This document shows positions 1 through 8,757 of a stretch of 42,649 nucleotides of DNA, piece after piece. Each line of letters begins with the position of its first letter. Position 1 is the stretch's first letter. The stretch comes from Candidatus Aminicenantota bacterium (GTDB lineage Bacteria; Acidobacteriota; Aminicenantia; Aminicenantales; UBA4085), in NCBI GenBank assembly GCA_026393895.1, contig JAPKZG010000046.1:1-42649 (forward strand). The letters are read 5' to 3'. A program made the position numbers and the translations under genes. The notes beneath the pieces were generated by a model, which saw nothing but the letters and a program-made list of their open reading frames with translations, was not told the DNA's origin and made no database searches.

Positions 1-1
1 C

Positions 2-1303
2 CGCGGCGACGTCCCGTTCACCGCAAGCTTCATCCACGCCAACATCCAGGACGGCAAAGGCGAACGGATGTCCAAGAGCAAGGGCAACGGCATCGACCCC
101 GAGGACATCATCGAAAAATACGGCACGGACGCGATGCGGTACGTCCTCTGCGACATGCAGACGGGAACCCAGGACATCCGCCTTCCGGTGCAGGCCGTTT
201 CCCCGTTCACGGGCGAGCTCGTCGACCTGGCCACGGCCAAACACGGCCGTTCGGTTTTCACGTATATCGATCCGAAGTCCGGCAAGGAATTCGACGTCCT
301 CGGAACCATGCCCGACCTCCCGGCGGCCAAGATCATCAGCGAACGTTTCGAGATCGGCCGGGCCTTCTGCACCAAGCTCTGGAACGCGGCCCGGTTCATG
401 TTCCAGAATCTCGGCGAGCACGCCTTCGCTCCGCTTCCGCCTGACGACCTGGCCGCGGAGGACCGCTGGATACTGTCCCGCCTCTCCAAGGTCATCCGGA
501 AAGTCGATGAGGAACTCCGCGCTTACAATCCCTCGGCCGCCGTCGGCGCCGCCCGGGATTTCTTCTGGGGCGAGCTCTGCGACTGGTATCTTGAAATCGT
601 CAAGCCGCGGATGCGGGACGAACAAACGGCGCCTGTCGCCCGTTCCATCCTGGCCCTGGCTTTCGACCAGGTCCTGCGGCTATTCCATCCCTTCGTTCCG
701 TTCATCACCGAAGTGCTTTGGGAACGCCTGAACGCCCAATGCCCCATCCGCGGAATCGCCGAACCGATTCCGACTCCCCCGCTTCTCATCGCGGCGCCGT
801 GGCCCGCGCCGGTTCCGGAATGGGAGGACGACACGGTGGAAGCCGAATTTGCGACCGCCTCCGGCCTCATCCGGGCGATCCGCGACATGCGCGCCCACCA
901 CGGCATCTCACCCGGTTTGAAACTCGCCGTCTTCGTCAAAACAGCGGAAAAAGACGCCGCAGTTCTCGGCCGGCTCCGTCCCCTCGTCCTTCACATGGCC
1001 AACCTTGAATCGCTCGAAGCCGGGCCCGGCGTCGCCCGGCCGGCCGGCGCTTCGGTCCAGGTCGTCGGAAACATGGAAATTTTCGTCCCCGGGCTCGTCG
1101 ACCCGGTCAAGGAACGCGAACGGTTGACGGCTAAGCGGGCCAAGCTTCTTGAAGAGACCGGGAAGATCGAGGCAAAACTCGGAAACGAAGGGTTCGTCGC
1201 CCGGGCCCCGGCGGACGTCGTCGAAAAGGAAAGACGGAAACTCGGCGAGTGCCGGTCCCAGATCGAAGCGCTTGACGCGGGCCTCCGGGACATCGGATCA
1301 TAG
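2..1303 (+). CDS. valS: Valyl-tRNA synthetase, C-terminal part (5' end outside window)
   Basis: Cytoplasmic enzyme that charges tRNA-Val. The open frame runs in from the window edge, so the N-terminal Rossmann and editing regions are missing. The first visible residues lead into the class I KMSKS loop, seen as RMSKSKGNGIDP around base 68. Then come the anticodon-binding helical domain (FCTKLWNAARFMFQNL near base 365, WGELCDWYLEIVKPR near 567) and a C-terminal Lys/Glu/Arg-rich coiled-coil arm (about bases 1100-1290) characteristic of ValRS. Between TQDIRLPV and FEIGRAF lie about 55 residues where the common bacterial enzyme has only a short link; I recall similar insertions in some deep bacterial lineages but cannot confirm it. 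Stop codon TAG at 1301-1303. The LarA-like gene starts 18 bp further on and may be co-transcribed. Confidence 0.95.
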   Translation, partial: RGDVPFTASFIHANIQDGKGERMSKSKGNGIDPEDIIEKYGTDAMRYVLCDMQTGTQDIRLPVQAVSPFTGELVDLATAKHGRSVFTYIDPKSGKEFDVLGTMPDLPAAKIISERFEIGRAFCTKLWNAARFMFQNLGEHAFAPLPPDDLAAEDRWILSRLSKVIRKVDEELRAYNPSAAVGAARDFFWGELCDWYLEIVKPRMRDEQTAPVARSILALAFDQVLRLFHPFVPFITEVLWERLNAQCPIRGIAEPIPTPPLLIAAPWPAPVPEWEDDTVEAEFATASGLIRAIRDMRAHHGISPGLKLAVFVKTAEKDAAVLGRLRPLVLHMANLESLEAGPGVARPAGASVQVVGNMEIFVPGLVDPVKERERLTAKRAKLLEETGKIEAKLGNEGFVARAPADVVEKERRKLGECRSQIEALDAGLRDIGS

Positions 1304-1321
1304 AAATAGAAGAGGACGCCG

Positions 1322-2620
1322 ATGAATGTAACGGCGCTTTCCGGCCGGAGAGAAATCGTCCTCCGGGTTCCAGACAGCGCCGAAGTTTACGTTTCAACCT
1401 ATCCCGTCACAACGACACCGGCGGTAACCCGTGTTTTGGACGCAATCCGGGCACCCATCGGCACCCCGCCACTCCGCGAGGCCTTGGCCGCCCGCCGTCC
1501 GGAGGGAGTCGTCGTCGTCGTCTCCGACATCACCCGGCCCATTCCCTACCGGGATTTCCTGGCTCCCCTCCTGGGAGAGGTCGCCTCCACGGGCGTTTCC
1601 CGGGAAGACATTCTCGTCCTGATCGCCGCAGGGATGCACCGGCCGAGCACGGTCGAAGAACGCCGGGAGATGTTCGGAGAGGAAGTCGTCGATCGCTACC
1701 GGATCGAGGACCACCGGCCCGAAGACAACATCGGCCTGGCGGCGGTCGGCGGCCGGAGCGCCTCGGGCGCGCCGATCCGGCTCAACCGCCGGTTCGTCGA
1801 GGCCGAGTTCCGGATCGTGACAAGTCTCGTCGAACCGCATTTCATGGCCGGCTATTCCGGCGGCCGGAAAAGCGTCTGCCCCGGTCTTTCCTCCCTCGAT
1901 ACGATCCGCAACTTCCACGGCGAGAAATTCTTAGCCGATCCGAAAGCGGCCAACACCGTGCTCTCCGGGAACCCGCTGCACGAAGAATCGCTCTCGATTG
2001 CCCGCGCCGCCGGCGTCGATTTCACCCTTAACGTCGTCCTCGACAAAAACCGCCGCCTCATCCGGGCTTACGCGGGCGCCCTGGAACCCGCCCATGAGGC
2101 CGCCTGCGAATTCGTCCGGGCCTGCGCCGTTTGGCCGATCCGCCATCCGGCCGACGTGGTCTTGACGTCCAGCGGAGGTCATCCCCTCGATATGACGTTC
2201 TATCAATGCGTCAAGGGGTTCGTTTCCTGCCTCCCGGCAGTCCGGGAAGGAGGAACGGTCATCGCTTTCGGCGGCTGCACCGAAGGATTGGGGAACCGTG
2301 AATATGCCGATCTCCTGAGGAAATACACGGGACGCTTCGGCGATTTTCTGGACGACATCAAACGGCCCGGAGTTTTCACCAAGGACCAATGGGAACTGCA
2401 GATGCACGCCCGGGCCTTGGCCAAAGTCGGGGCGCAAGGATTACATTTCATCTCGGACGGCCTCTCGGCGGAGACGATGGCGATGTTGACCTTGACCGGC
2501 CACGCAGCCGTTCCCGGAAAGCTCGGCCCCGCCGTTCAGGCCGTTCTGGACGGCGTGCTCGCTCCCGGGGTTTCCCTGGCCGTCTTTCCCGAAGGCCCCT
2601 ACTGTGTCCCCGAACCCTGA
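1322..2620 (+). CDS. LarA-family nickel-pincer 2-hydroxyacid racemase/epimerase
   Basis: 432 aa, the usual length for the LarA (DUF2088) family, which inverts C2 of hydroxyacids using a nickel pincer nucleotide bound through a lysine. Residues matching the known L. plantarum LarA sites are present almost at the same numbers: SDITRP at 68-73, H106 in GMHRP, H173 in EPHFMAGYSGG, K183 (pincer attachment) and H199 in NFHG (nickel ligand). The active site therefore looks intact. Substrate cannot be read from sequence; the superfamily acts on lactate, malate, hydroxyglutarate, gluconate and others. The next gene, 3 bp downstream, is a glycerate kinase, which suggests a hydroxyacid feeding that kinase. 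The pincer-making genes larB, larC and larE are not in this window. ATG start follows a purine-rich stretch (AGAAGAGGA). Confidence 0.9.
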   Translation: MNVTALSGRREIVLRVPDSAEVYVSTYPVTTTPAVTRVLDAIRAPIGTPPLREALAARRPEGVVVVVSDITRPIPYRDFLAPLLGEVASTGVSREDILVLIAAGMHRPSTVEERREMFGEEVVDRYRIEDHRPEDNIGLAAVGGRSASGAPIRLNRRFVEAEFRIVTSLVEPHFMAGYSGGRKSVCPGLSSLDTIRNFHGEKFLADPKAANTVLSGNPLHEESLSIARAAGVDFTLNVVLDKNRRLIRAYAGALEPAHEAACEFVRACAVWPIRHPADVVLTSSGGHPLDMTFYQCVKGFVSCLPAVREGGTVIAFGGCTEGLGNREYADLLRKYTGRFGDFLDDIKRPGVFTKDQWELQMHARALAKVGAQGLHFISDGLSAETMAMLTLTGHAAVPGKLGPAVQAVLDGVLAPGVSLAVFPEGPYCVPEP

Positions 2621-2623
2621 TTC

Positions 2624-3790
2624 ATGCGCATTCTGATCGCGGCCGATAGCTTTAAAGGATCCCTTACATCGACGGAAGCCGGGACGGCCGTCGCCTCCGG
2701 CCTTCGGGCGGGATTCGCGGAAATCGGTATCCGGGCCGAAATCGAGGTCGTCCCCATGGCCGACGGCGGCGAAGGGACGATCGAGGCCTATGCCGCGGCT
2801 TGCGGGGGCGAAAAAATTCCCGCGGTCTGTCCCGGCCCGCTCGGTGATTCCGTCACAGCCGAGTTTCTCGTCCTCCCCGACGGAACAACCGCCGTCATCG
2901 AATCGGCCCGGTCCTGCGGGCTGATGCTGGTCGCCGGGCGTGAAAACATCCTCCGCTCGGACACGTCCGGCCTCGGCCGCCAGATCCGGACCGCGCTTGA
3001 ACGACGGCCGGAACAAATTCTGATCGGCCTCGGCGGATCGGCGACGAACGACTGGGGCGCGGGAATGGCGTCCGCGCTGGGGGTCCGTTTTCTCGATAGA
3101 GAAGGGCGGGTTCTCCGGCCTAATCCCGCCGGGCTCGCCGACCTTCGGACGATCGACACAAGCGGGCTCGATCCCCGCCTCCGGGCCGTCCGCTTCAAAG
3201 CGTTATCGGACGTCGACGACCCGCTGCTCGGGCTTCGAGGTGCGGCAGCGGTTTTCGCGCCTCAAAAAGGCGCGGACGCTGAAACCGTTAAAAGGCTCGA
3301 AGAAATCGGAGAACAGTTTGCCGACGCCGTTGAATCATCCCTCGGACGACGATTCAGGGATCGTCCCGGATCGGGCGCGGCCGGAGGCCTCGGTTTTGGT
3401 CTGGCGGCTTTCCTCGGAGCGGAGCTGCGGCCGGGAATCGAGGCGATGATCGAAGCGGCCGGCCTGCATCGGCGGGCGGAATCGGCCGATCTCCTCGTCA
3501 CCGGCGAAGGGCGCCTCGACGCCCAAACCCGTTACGGAAAAACAGCCGCAGGAATCTCGCGGCTTGCCCGGAAAACGGGGCTTCCCTGCGTCGCCTTCTG
3601 CGGTTCGATCGACGGTCCCGTTTCGGATTATGTCCCGGACATGTTCGCCGCCGCGTATGACATCCGCCCGGCCGCCGACTCGCTTGCGGACGCAATCGCC
3701 CGCGGCGCGCATTACCTGGAGATTCTCGCCCGCCGGTCGGCCGGGGAGATCGCCGCCCTCGCGTCCCGCTTTGCGGCGAACCTTGTCTGA
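2624..3790 (+). CDS. garK: Glycerate kinase, GarK/GlxK type I
   Basis: 388 aa, normal length for the type I glycerate kinase family, which phosphorylates D-glycerate (to 2-phosphoglycerate in characterised members) in the cytoplasm. N-terminus MRILIAADSFKGSLTS with AxxSFKGS, then VPMADGGEGT, the glycine-rich GLGGSATNDWGAGM loop (about residues 137-150), and VTGEGRLDAQT near residue 290 are all family hallmarks. It starts 3 bp after the LarA stop codon, so the two are almost certainly translated from one message. Together they would let the cell take up or recycle a hydroxyacid and push it into lower glycolysis. No sign of truncation or frameshift. Confidence 0.92.
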   Translation: MRILIAADSFKGSLTSTEAGTAVASGLRAGFAEIGIRAEIEVVPMADGGEGTIEAYAAACGGEKIPAVCPGPLGDSVTAEFLVLPDGTTAVIESARSCGLMLVAGRENILRSDTSGLGRQIRTALERRPEQILIGLGGSATNDWGAGMASALGVRFLDREGRVLRPNPAGLADLRTIDTSGLDPRLRAVRFKALSDVDDPLLGLRGAAAVFAPQKGADAETVKRLEEIGEQFADAVESSLGRRFRDRPGSGAAGGLGFGLAAFLGAELRPGIEAMIEAAGLHRRAESADLLVTGEGRLDAQTRYGKTAAGISRLARKTGLPCVAFCGSIDGPVSDYVPDMFAAAYDIRPAADSLADAIARGAHYLEILARRSAGEIAALASRFAANLV

Positions 3791-3795
3791 CCAAG

Positions 3796-3831
3796 GACAT
3801 CGTGCCTCTGGGTTATGGGCACAGGGATGTC
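3796..3831. other. Intergenic hairpin between convergent genes
   Basis: GACATCGTGCC (3796-3806) pairs with GGCAC (3818-3822) and GATGTC (3826-3831), leaving a 3-nt bulge. It sits in the 68-bp gap between the converging glycerate kinase and racemase-peptidase genes, so it could slow transcription from either side. There is no T-run on either strand, so it is not a standard intrinsic terminator. Confidence 0.3.
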
Positions 3832-3858
3832 GAGCGAAGAGAACCGAATCATTCTGCT

Positions 3859-5748
3859 TTACTCTTTGTTCCGCAGGATCGACAGAATGCATTCAACCGG
3901 GAGAGCTTCCACCCGGTGTCCCTCGACGCCGCTCATCGTTTCGGCCTGGAACAGGGAATTGAGAATGGCCTCTTCCGTGGCTTCGATCACGGCCAGAAAC
4001 AGTTGAGAAGTCTCATCGTTGCGCAATTCCTCATACCGATCCTTCTTAAAATCAGCCTGATGGGGGATGCGGATTGCCGTGGAGAAGGAAATGACATAAT
4101 CGCCGCTGCCGTTGGCGGCGATGCCTCCGGTTCGGCCCAGGCCGAGGATAGCCCGCTTTCCCAGGCGCTTCAAGTTGCGGGAAAGAAGAGGAGCGTCAGT
4201 GGCGACCACGATCATGCAGGAGCCATCGGTGTTTTTCTCCAGTTCGTTTTTTAGGTAATATTGACCCAGGATTTTTCCCGCTTCCACTCCCTTGATCTGG
4301 AGAATCCCTCCGAAATTGGTCTGGACGAGGACACCGACCGTATAACCGCCGAGCCGGTCAGGGAGTTTTCGCGAGGCGGTTCCGATGCCGCCCTTGAAAC
4401 CAAAGCAGACCGTACCGGTGCCGGCGCCGACATTCCCTTCGGTCACGGGCCCGCTGGTTGCCGCGGAGATCGCCTCGAGAACATCTTTTATCTGCACCCG
4501 GCGGTTTTGGATATCGTTCAAGTATCCATCATTGGTTTCCCCGACCACCCCGTTCACGGAGCGGACCTGTTCGTTGCCCGGCTGCTGCAGAGTGAATTCG
4601 ATCAAGCCCTCCAATCCCGCCCCCACGCTAAGGGTATTGGTCAACACGATCGGAGTTTCCAGATTCCCCAGCTCCTCGATCTGGGTGCTTCCGGTCAATT
4701 TTCCGAATCCATTTTCTACATAGATCGCCGCCGGAACCTTGTGTTGAAAAATATTATCGCCATGGGGGATGATCGCGGTGATTCCGGTTCGGACCCGGTC
4801 GCCCTCGATCAGTGTGCGGTGTCCCACTTTCACGCCGGGGACATCGGTGATGGCGTTCCATTTTCCCGTCGGCAACACACCGATGGTCACTCCCCAGTCT
4901 TGAAGCCTTTTTCTTTGAGAGTCCGACAAAGGAGAATTCGTCGAATGCGCCTCTTGGGACCGATATTCTCTTATGGCCGCCTCGGCCAGCACTCTCGTTG
5001 CATTGATCACCGGAACCCGCACCGATTGGGGATCAAAGGCCAGGGGGATTTCGGTGCAACCCAGGACGATCACCTCTGCTCCCTGTTTATAAACATCGGC
5101 TCCGGCTTGGGCCAGCAGGTCCCGGCAGCTCTTTTTGTCGCCGCCGGCTTTGATCAAGCCAATGGCTTTCATCACCGAATCGTTTTGAATATTTTCCGAA
5201 GGCTTGACCGTTTTGATTCCCTTTTTACGGAATTCATTCTCATATAGACCGGATTGGATGGTGCCGCTCGTGGCTAAAAGCCCGATGGTTTTCACCTGCG
5301 GATACAGTCGGAGCGTTTCGTTCACGGTTTCCCGGATCATATGGATGATGGGGATTTTCACCGCCTGTTGCATCTCGTCGTAATAGTAATGGGCTGTATT
5401 GCAGGGAATGACGATCAGGGAAGCTCCCGCCGCCTCCAACGTGCGGACTCCTTTGACCAGGTAGGGGACGATAGAACGGTCGCCGCTGCGGATGGCGGTG
5501 GTCCGGTCAGGAACTTGTGGAAAGCTGAAAATCAGGGTGGGAATATGATCCTGATCCTTTTTTGCCGGAGTTATTTGGACGATCAATTGATACAAATTGG
5601 CGGTGGCTTCCGGGCCCATGCCGCCGAAGATCCCCAGAATTCGCTCTGGAATCACCCCGGGAGTGTTTGGCCCGGCCGGGATTTGCAGCGGTGCTAAAAG
5701 AAAAAGGATTCCTACGGTGATCACGGTTTTGATGCCCATCTTTTTCAT
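3859..5748 (-). CDS. Secreted fusion: Asp/Glu racemase domain + P1 (DmpA-type) aminopeptidase domain
   Basis: 629 aa. Residues 1-25 are a signal peptide (MKKMGIKTVITVGILFLLAP). Residues 35-262 form an aspartate/glutamate racemase fold with GIFGGMGPEAT and both catalytic cysteines: C116 in IPCNTAH and C231 in VLGCTEIPL. Residues 285-629 form a P1/S58 peptidase (DmpA, BapA, L-aminopeptidase/D-esterase family): ITDVPGVKVGH, VGETNDGYLNDI, GNVGAGTGTVCFGFKGG, VGVLVQTNFGG and RTGGIAANGSGDY. Members of that family self-cleave into two chains and release N-terminal residues, including D- or beta-amino acids; I cannot fix the self-cleavage residue by eye. Fusing a racemase to such a peptidase, both apparently exported, is unusual. 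Base composition is visibly more AT-rich than both neighbours, suggesting transfer. RBS GGAGG lies just upstream of the start. Convergent with the glycerate kinase. Confidence 0.9.
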   Translation of the reverse strand: MKKMGIKTVITVGILFLLAPLQIPAGPNTPGVIPERILGIFGGMGPEATANLYQLIVQITPAKKDQDHIPTLIFSFPQVPDRTTAIRSGDRSIVPYLVKGVRTLEAAGASLIVIPCNTAHYYYDEMQQAVKIPIIHMIRETVNETLRLYPQVKTIGLLATSGTIQSGLYENEFRKKGIKTVKPSENIQNDSVMKAIGLIKAGGDKKSCRDLLAQAGADVYKQGAEVIVLGCTEIPLAFDPQSVRVPVINATRVLAEAAIREYRSQEAHSTNSPLSDSQRKRLQDWGVTIGVLPTGKWNAITDVPGVKVGHRTLIEGDRVRTGITAIIPHGDNIFQHKVPAAIYVENGFGKLTGSTQIEELGNLETPIVLTNTLSVGAGLEGLIEFTLQQPGNEQVRSVNGVVGETNDGYLNDIQNRRVQIKDVLEAISAATSGPVTEGNVGAGTGTVCFGFKGGIGTASRKLPDRLGGYTVGVLVQTNFGGILQIKGVEAGKILGQYYLKNELEKNTDGSCMIVVATDAPLLSRNLKRLGKRAILGLGRTGGIAANGSGDYVISFSTAIRIPHQADFKKDRYEELRNDETSQLFLAVIEATEEAILNSLFQAETMSGVEGHRVEALPVECILSILRNKE

Positions 5749-5790
5749 GGCTTGCCTCCTCCGGATTTTTAGGCCATCCGCTCTTTCTGA

Positions 5791-5821
5791 ATTATACTTT
5801 TTTCCCGCTTTTGGGTGTTAA
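5791..5821 (-). promoter_or_regulatory. Possible sigma70 promoter for the racemase-peptidase fusion
   Basis: On the minus strand TATAAT (5791-5796) is preceded, after a rather long 19-nt spacer, by TTAACA (5816-5821). The -10 is perfect and about 43 nt upstream of the start codon, in an AT-rich patch. The long spacer lowers confidence. The rest of the 297-bp gap up to the amidase start shows no gene. Confidence 0.35.
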
Positions 5822-6045
5822 CGCATTTATCCTGCATTGTTCATAGACCCGCCTCAAAGGACAAGAAATAAAAAACTCGGAGTGAGACTGATTCTTCGGG
5901 GAATCCGTCCGAGTCAGGGGCGCCAATGGCCTGGCTATGACCCGGCAGGTGTCGATTTTTCGGGGGAAGATCACGCCGCCGCAATCTGCTGGATATTGAG
6001 CCCGGGAGCGATTTGAAGTATGGTGAGCGAGAACGGAGAGACATC

Positions 6046-7698
6046 ATGTGCAGATTAACGAAACGATTGATCCTCGGAACGGCGTTTTTGGCCTTGATCC
6101 TCGGAACGGCTTGCTCGCCCGGCGGCGAGAAAGCCCCGGGGAAGGCCGCCCCGGTCAAGTTCCCGCTAGAAGAGGCGACGATTTCGGGCCTCCAGGAGAT
6201 GTTGACCTCGGGCACGGCGACCTCCGAAAGCCTCGTCTCACTCTACTTGAAGCGGATCGAGAATATCGACCGCAGCGGGCCGGGGCTGAACTCCATCATC
6301 GAGACGAATCCCGATGCGCTGGCCATCGCCCGAGAACTCGACCGGGAGCGTCGGGAGAAAGGTCCGCGCGGGCCGCTCCACGGCATCCCCGTCGTCATCA
6401 AGGACAATATTGACACGGCCGACAATATGGAGACGACAGCCGGCTCGCTCGCTCTCCTCGGGTCGAAGCCCGCCCGAGACGCCTTCGTCGTCGGACGACT
6501 CCGGGCCGCCGGAGCGGTCATTATCGGCAAGACAAACCTCAGCGAGTGGGCCAACTTCCGCTCGTCCCGGTCAACGAGCGGCTGGAGCGGCCGCGGCGGC
6601 CAGACGAAAAATCCATACGCCCTTGACCGGAACCCGTCCGGTTCGAGCTCGGGCTCGGCTGTCGCCGTGGCGGCCAACCTGGTCGCGGCGGCCGTCGGGA
6701 CGGAGACCGACGGCTCGATCGTTTCGCCCGCTTCGGCCTGCGGCATCATCGGGATCAAGCCGACGATAGGGCTGGTCAGCCGTTCGGGCATCGTCCCGAT
6801 CGCCCACTCCCAGGACACGGCCGGGCCGCTGGCCCGGACCGTCGCCGACGCCGCGACACTCCTTGGCGCGATGACGGGGATCGATCCCGCCGACGCCGCA
6901 ACCAAGGAGAGCGAAGGCCGCGCCCTCGCCGACTACCGGGAATTCCTCAAGCCGGACGGACTGCGCGGCTCCCGTATCGGAGTCCTGCGGGCGCGCTCCT
7001 TCAATTTTGCGAAGAAGCTCGACCCCATCCTTCAGAACGCCGTCGACGCCATGAAAAGGGAAGGGGCCGAGATCGTCGATCCCGTCGAAATCCCGACGCT
7101 CGGCCAGACGGATGATCCGGAGTACGAGGTCCTTCTCTACGAGTTCAAGGCCGACCTCGAGGCCTACTTCGCAGCCAGGCCAGGCTCCGCCGTTCGTACG
7201 CTGACGGACCTGATCGCCTTCAACGAAAAAAACGCGGACCGCGAGATGCCGTTCTTCGGCCAGGAGATTCTCGAGCAGGCGGTGAAAAAAGGCCCGCTGA
7301 CGGAGAAAGCCTACCTCGACGCCCTGGCCAAGAACCGCAAACTCATGCGGGCCGAGGGCATCGACGCCGTGCTGGCCAAACATAAGCTCGATGCGCTCGT
7401 CGTTCTGACGAACGGCCCCGCCCATATGACCGACCTTGTCAACGGCGACTCGTTCTCCGGGAGCAGTTCCTCTCCGGCGGCCGTGGCGGGCTATCCGACG
7501 ATCACGCTCCCCGCGGGTTGGGTTAACGGCCTGCCGGTCGGGGTCTCGTTCATCGGAACGGCCTGGAGCGAGCCCGTCCTCATCAGGCTCGCCTGCGGAC
7601 TCGAGCGGGCGCTGGGGATGCGCAAAGCGCCGCGCTTGCTCCCGACTGCGGAGATCCCGGCGTCGGGTCCCGTGCAGGCGATTTCCAAGGTCCCTTGA
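6046..7698 (+). CDS. Amidase-signature family lipoprotein
   Basis: 550 aa from the ATG at 6046, chosen because GGAG lies 7 nt upstream and because it gives a clean lipoprotein signal (MCRLTKRLILGTAFLALILG, lipobox LGTAC, Cys23); an in-frame TTG at 6013 would only add charged residues. The amidase-signature Ser-cisSer-Lys triad is visible: K119 in VIKDNIDT, the cis-Ser in NPSGSSSGS (about 200-201), and nucleophile S224 in GTETDGSIVSPAS. It probably hydrolyses an amide outside the cytoplasm, anchored to a membrane; the substrate is unknown. Secreted AS-family amidases of this size are often annotated as GatA-like, but with a lipobox and no gatB or gatC nearby this is not the tRNA amidotransferase. 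It ends 30 bp before the stop of a converging amidohydrolase. Confidence 0.92.
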   Translation: MCRLTKRLILGTAFLALILGTACSPGGEKAPGKAAPVKFPLEEATISGLQEMLTSGTATSESLVSLYLKRIENIDRSGPGLNSIIETNPDALAIARELDRERREKGPRGPLHGIPVVIKDNIDTADNMETTAGSLALLGSKPARDAFVVGRLRAAGAVIIGKTNLSEWANFRSSRSTSGWSGRGGQTKNPYALDRNPSGSSSGSAVAVAANLVAAAVGTETDGSIVSPASACGIIGIKPTIGLVSRSGIVPIAHSQDTAGPLARTVADAATLLGAMTGIDPADAATKESEGRALADYREFLKPDGLRGSRIGVLRARSFNFAKKLDPILQNAVDAMKREGAEIVDPVEIPTLGQTDDPEYEVLLYEFKADLEAYFAARPGSAVRTLTDLIAFNEKNADREMPFFGQEILEQAVKKGPLTEKAYLDALAKNRKLMRAEGIDAVLAKHKLDALVVLTNGPAHMTDLVNGDSFSGSSSSPAAVAGYPTITLPAGWVNGLPVGVSFIGTAWSEPVLIRLACGLERALGMRKAPRLLPTAEIPASGPVQAISKVP

Positions 7699-7728
7699 GG
7701 CCGGGTTAAACAAGCAACGACTCGGGCA

Positions 7729-8661
7729 TCATTTTCCATCAAGCCGGAGGAAGCGCACGGCGTTGTTGTAGAAGATGTCCCGCTTCTCCTCTTCTGTCAG
7801 AAAAGCGGCTGATTCGATCCCATCAACCGCCATTCCGATCGTCTCAGGCCACACCATCTGGTCTGACCCGAAGAGCAGCCGCTTGCCGAAGCCGGCACGG
7901 ATGAGTTCCCGCAGGTAGCTGTGGAATTCTTCCCGGGGTATGATCCAATTGATCGTAGCAAGATCGGCATAAACCTGCGGGTACACCGACAGGATGGCTT
8001 TCGTTTCCTGAAGGTACGGCCACCCGCCGTGCATCAGGTAGATGCGCAGCCGCGGGTGGCGAACGAGCACTTCCTCGACGAGGATCGGGTTTCCGAGCGT
8101 CACACGGAAGTGCGGGCAGCAAGGGTCGTACGGAATTCCCGCCGGGCCGATCCCCGTGTGGATTGCGACAGGGATGTCCATCTCTTCGGCCAGAGCGTAA
8201 TACGGCTCCAGGCAAGGGTCGTTCGGCGCCATGCCTATGTGTTGCAGGACGAGTTCGCCTAGAACTTGCACGCGGCCGGCTTTTATTTCGGCGCGAAGTC
8301 CCGCCAGGTCAGGCAGGGGATTCAACTCGTCCACCAACACGCCGACCATGATCCTGTCCGGAGCCGTGTCATGCCACTGGTCGGCCATTTCGGGCGGCCC
8401 GCTCGCGACAGCCTTCACGATGTTATAGCGCTCGAGCTCCGCCAGGGACATGTCGCGAAGTTCGGCGCTCGTTCTCGCGGCGGACGGTCGCCCGGTGACG
8501 GGATTCACTTCGAGTGGCTTTCCTTCGTCCAACCGATAGGCATGGAGGTGCATGTCGATGATGGGTGGTCTGAGGCCGACGATACCCGGCTGGGCCGCTG
8601 CGGGGTTCAGGCAAAGCGCAACCGTGACAAGAAGGAATACCAGTGTGGTCAATCTTTGCAT
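7729..8661 (-). CDS. Secreted TIM-barrel amidohydrolase (amidohydrolase 2 / COG2159-like)
   Basis: 310 aa with an N-terminal signal peptide (MQRLTTLVFLLVTVALCLNP then AAAQ). Metal-site motifs of the amidohydrolase-2 group follow in order: DMHLH (H38, H40), IPVAIHTGIG, RIYLMHGGWPYL, and LLFGSDQMVWP with the terminal aspartate. The C-terminal DIFYNNAVRFLRL is the usual end of this group, where the barrel closes. These enzymes hydrolyse or decarboxylate small substrates; nothing here narrows it. Codon use is like the chromosome. A purine-rich RBS (AAGGAGG) lies upstream. Convergent with the amidase, so not obviously one operon with it; a signal-peptide version suggests periplasmic location. Confidence 0.88.
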   Translation of the reverse strand: MQRLTTLVFLLVTVALCLNPAAAQPGIVGLRPPIIDMHLHAYRLDEGKPLEVNPVTGRPSAARTSAELRDMSLAELERYNIVKAVASGPPEMADQWHDTAPDRIMVGVLVDELNPLPDLAGLRAEIKAGRVQVLGELVLQHIGMAPNDPCLEPYYALAEEMDIPVAIHTGIGPAGIPYDPCCPHFRVTLGNPILVEEVLVRHPRLRIYLMHGGWPYLQETKAILSVYPQVYADLATINWIIPREEFHSYLRELIRAGFGKRLLFGSDQMVWPETIGMAVDGIESAAFLTEEEKRDIFYNNAVRFLRLDGK

Positions 8662-8757
8662 GAGATCCTCCTTCGAGTGAACGTCCCTGCGGCCGGCTTC
8701 ATCCGAGGCTGAACCAGCCGCCGAAACGAGCGGAGGCGAGTCAGCTGCAACACGGTG

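Noticed and set aside
4261-5247. 328-aa plus-strand frame opposite the racemase-peptidase fusion
   Set aside because: The minus strand carries complete catalytic motifs of two enzymes; this is a shadow.
5792-6215. Two small minus-strand frames upstream of the amidase
   Set aside because: No ribosome site and no motifs; one overlaps the amidase signal region. The gap more likely holds promoters.
6046-7698. Reading the amidase as GatA of the tRNA amidotransferase
   Set aside because: It has a lipoprotein signal and no gatB or gatC neighbours.
8700-8750. GCTGA-CGCC / GGCG-TCAGC imperfect hairpin beyond the end of the membrane-protein gene, considered as a second attC
   Set aside because: It lacks RYYYAAC and GTTRRRY core sites; only short arms pair, so it is at most a weak hairpin or a degraded site.
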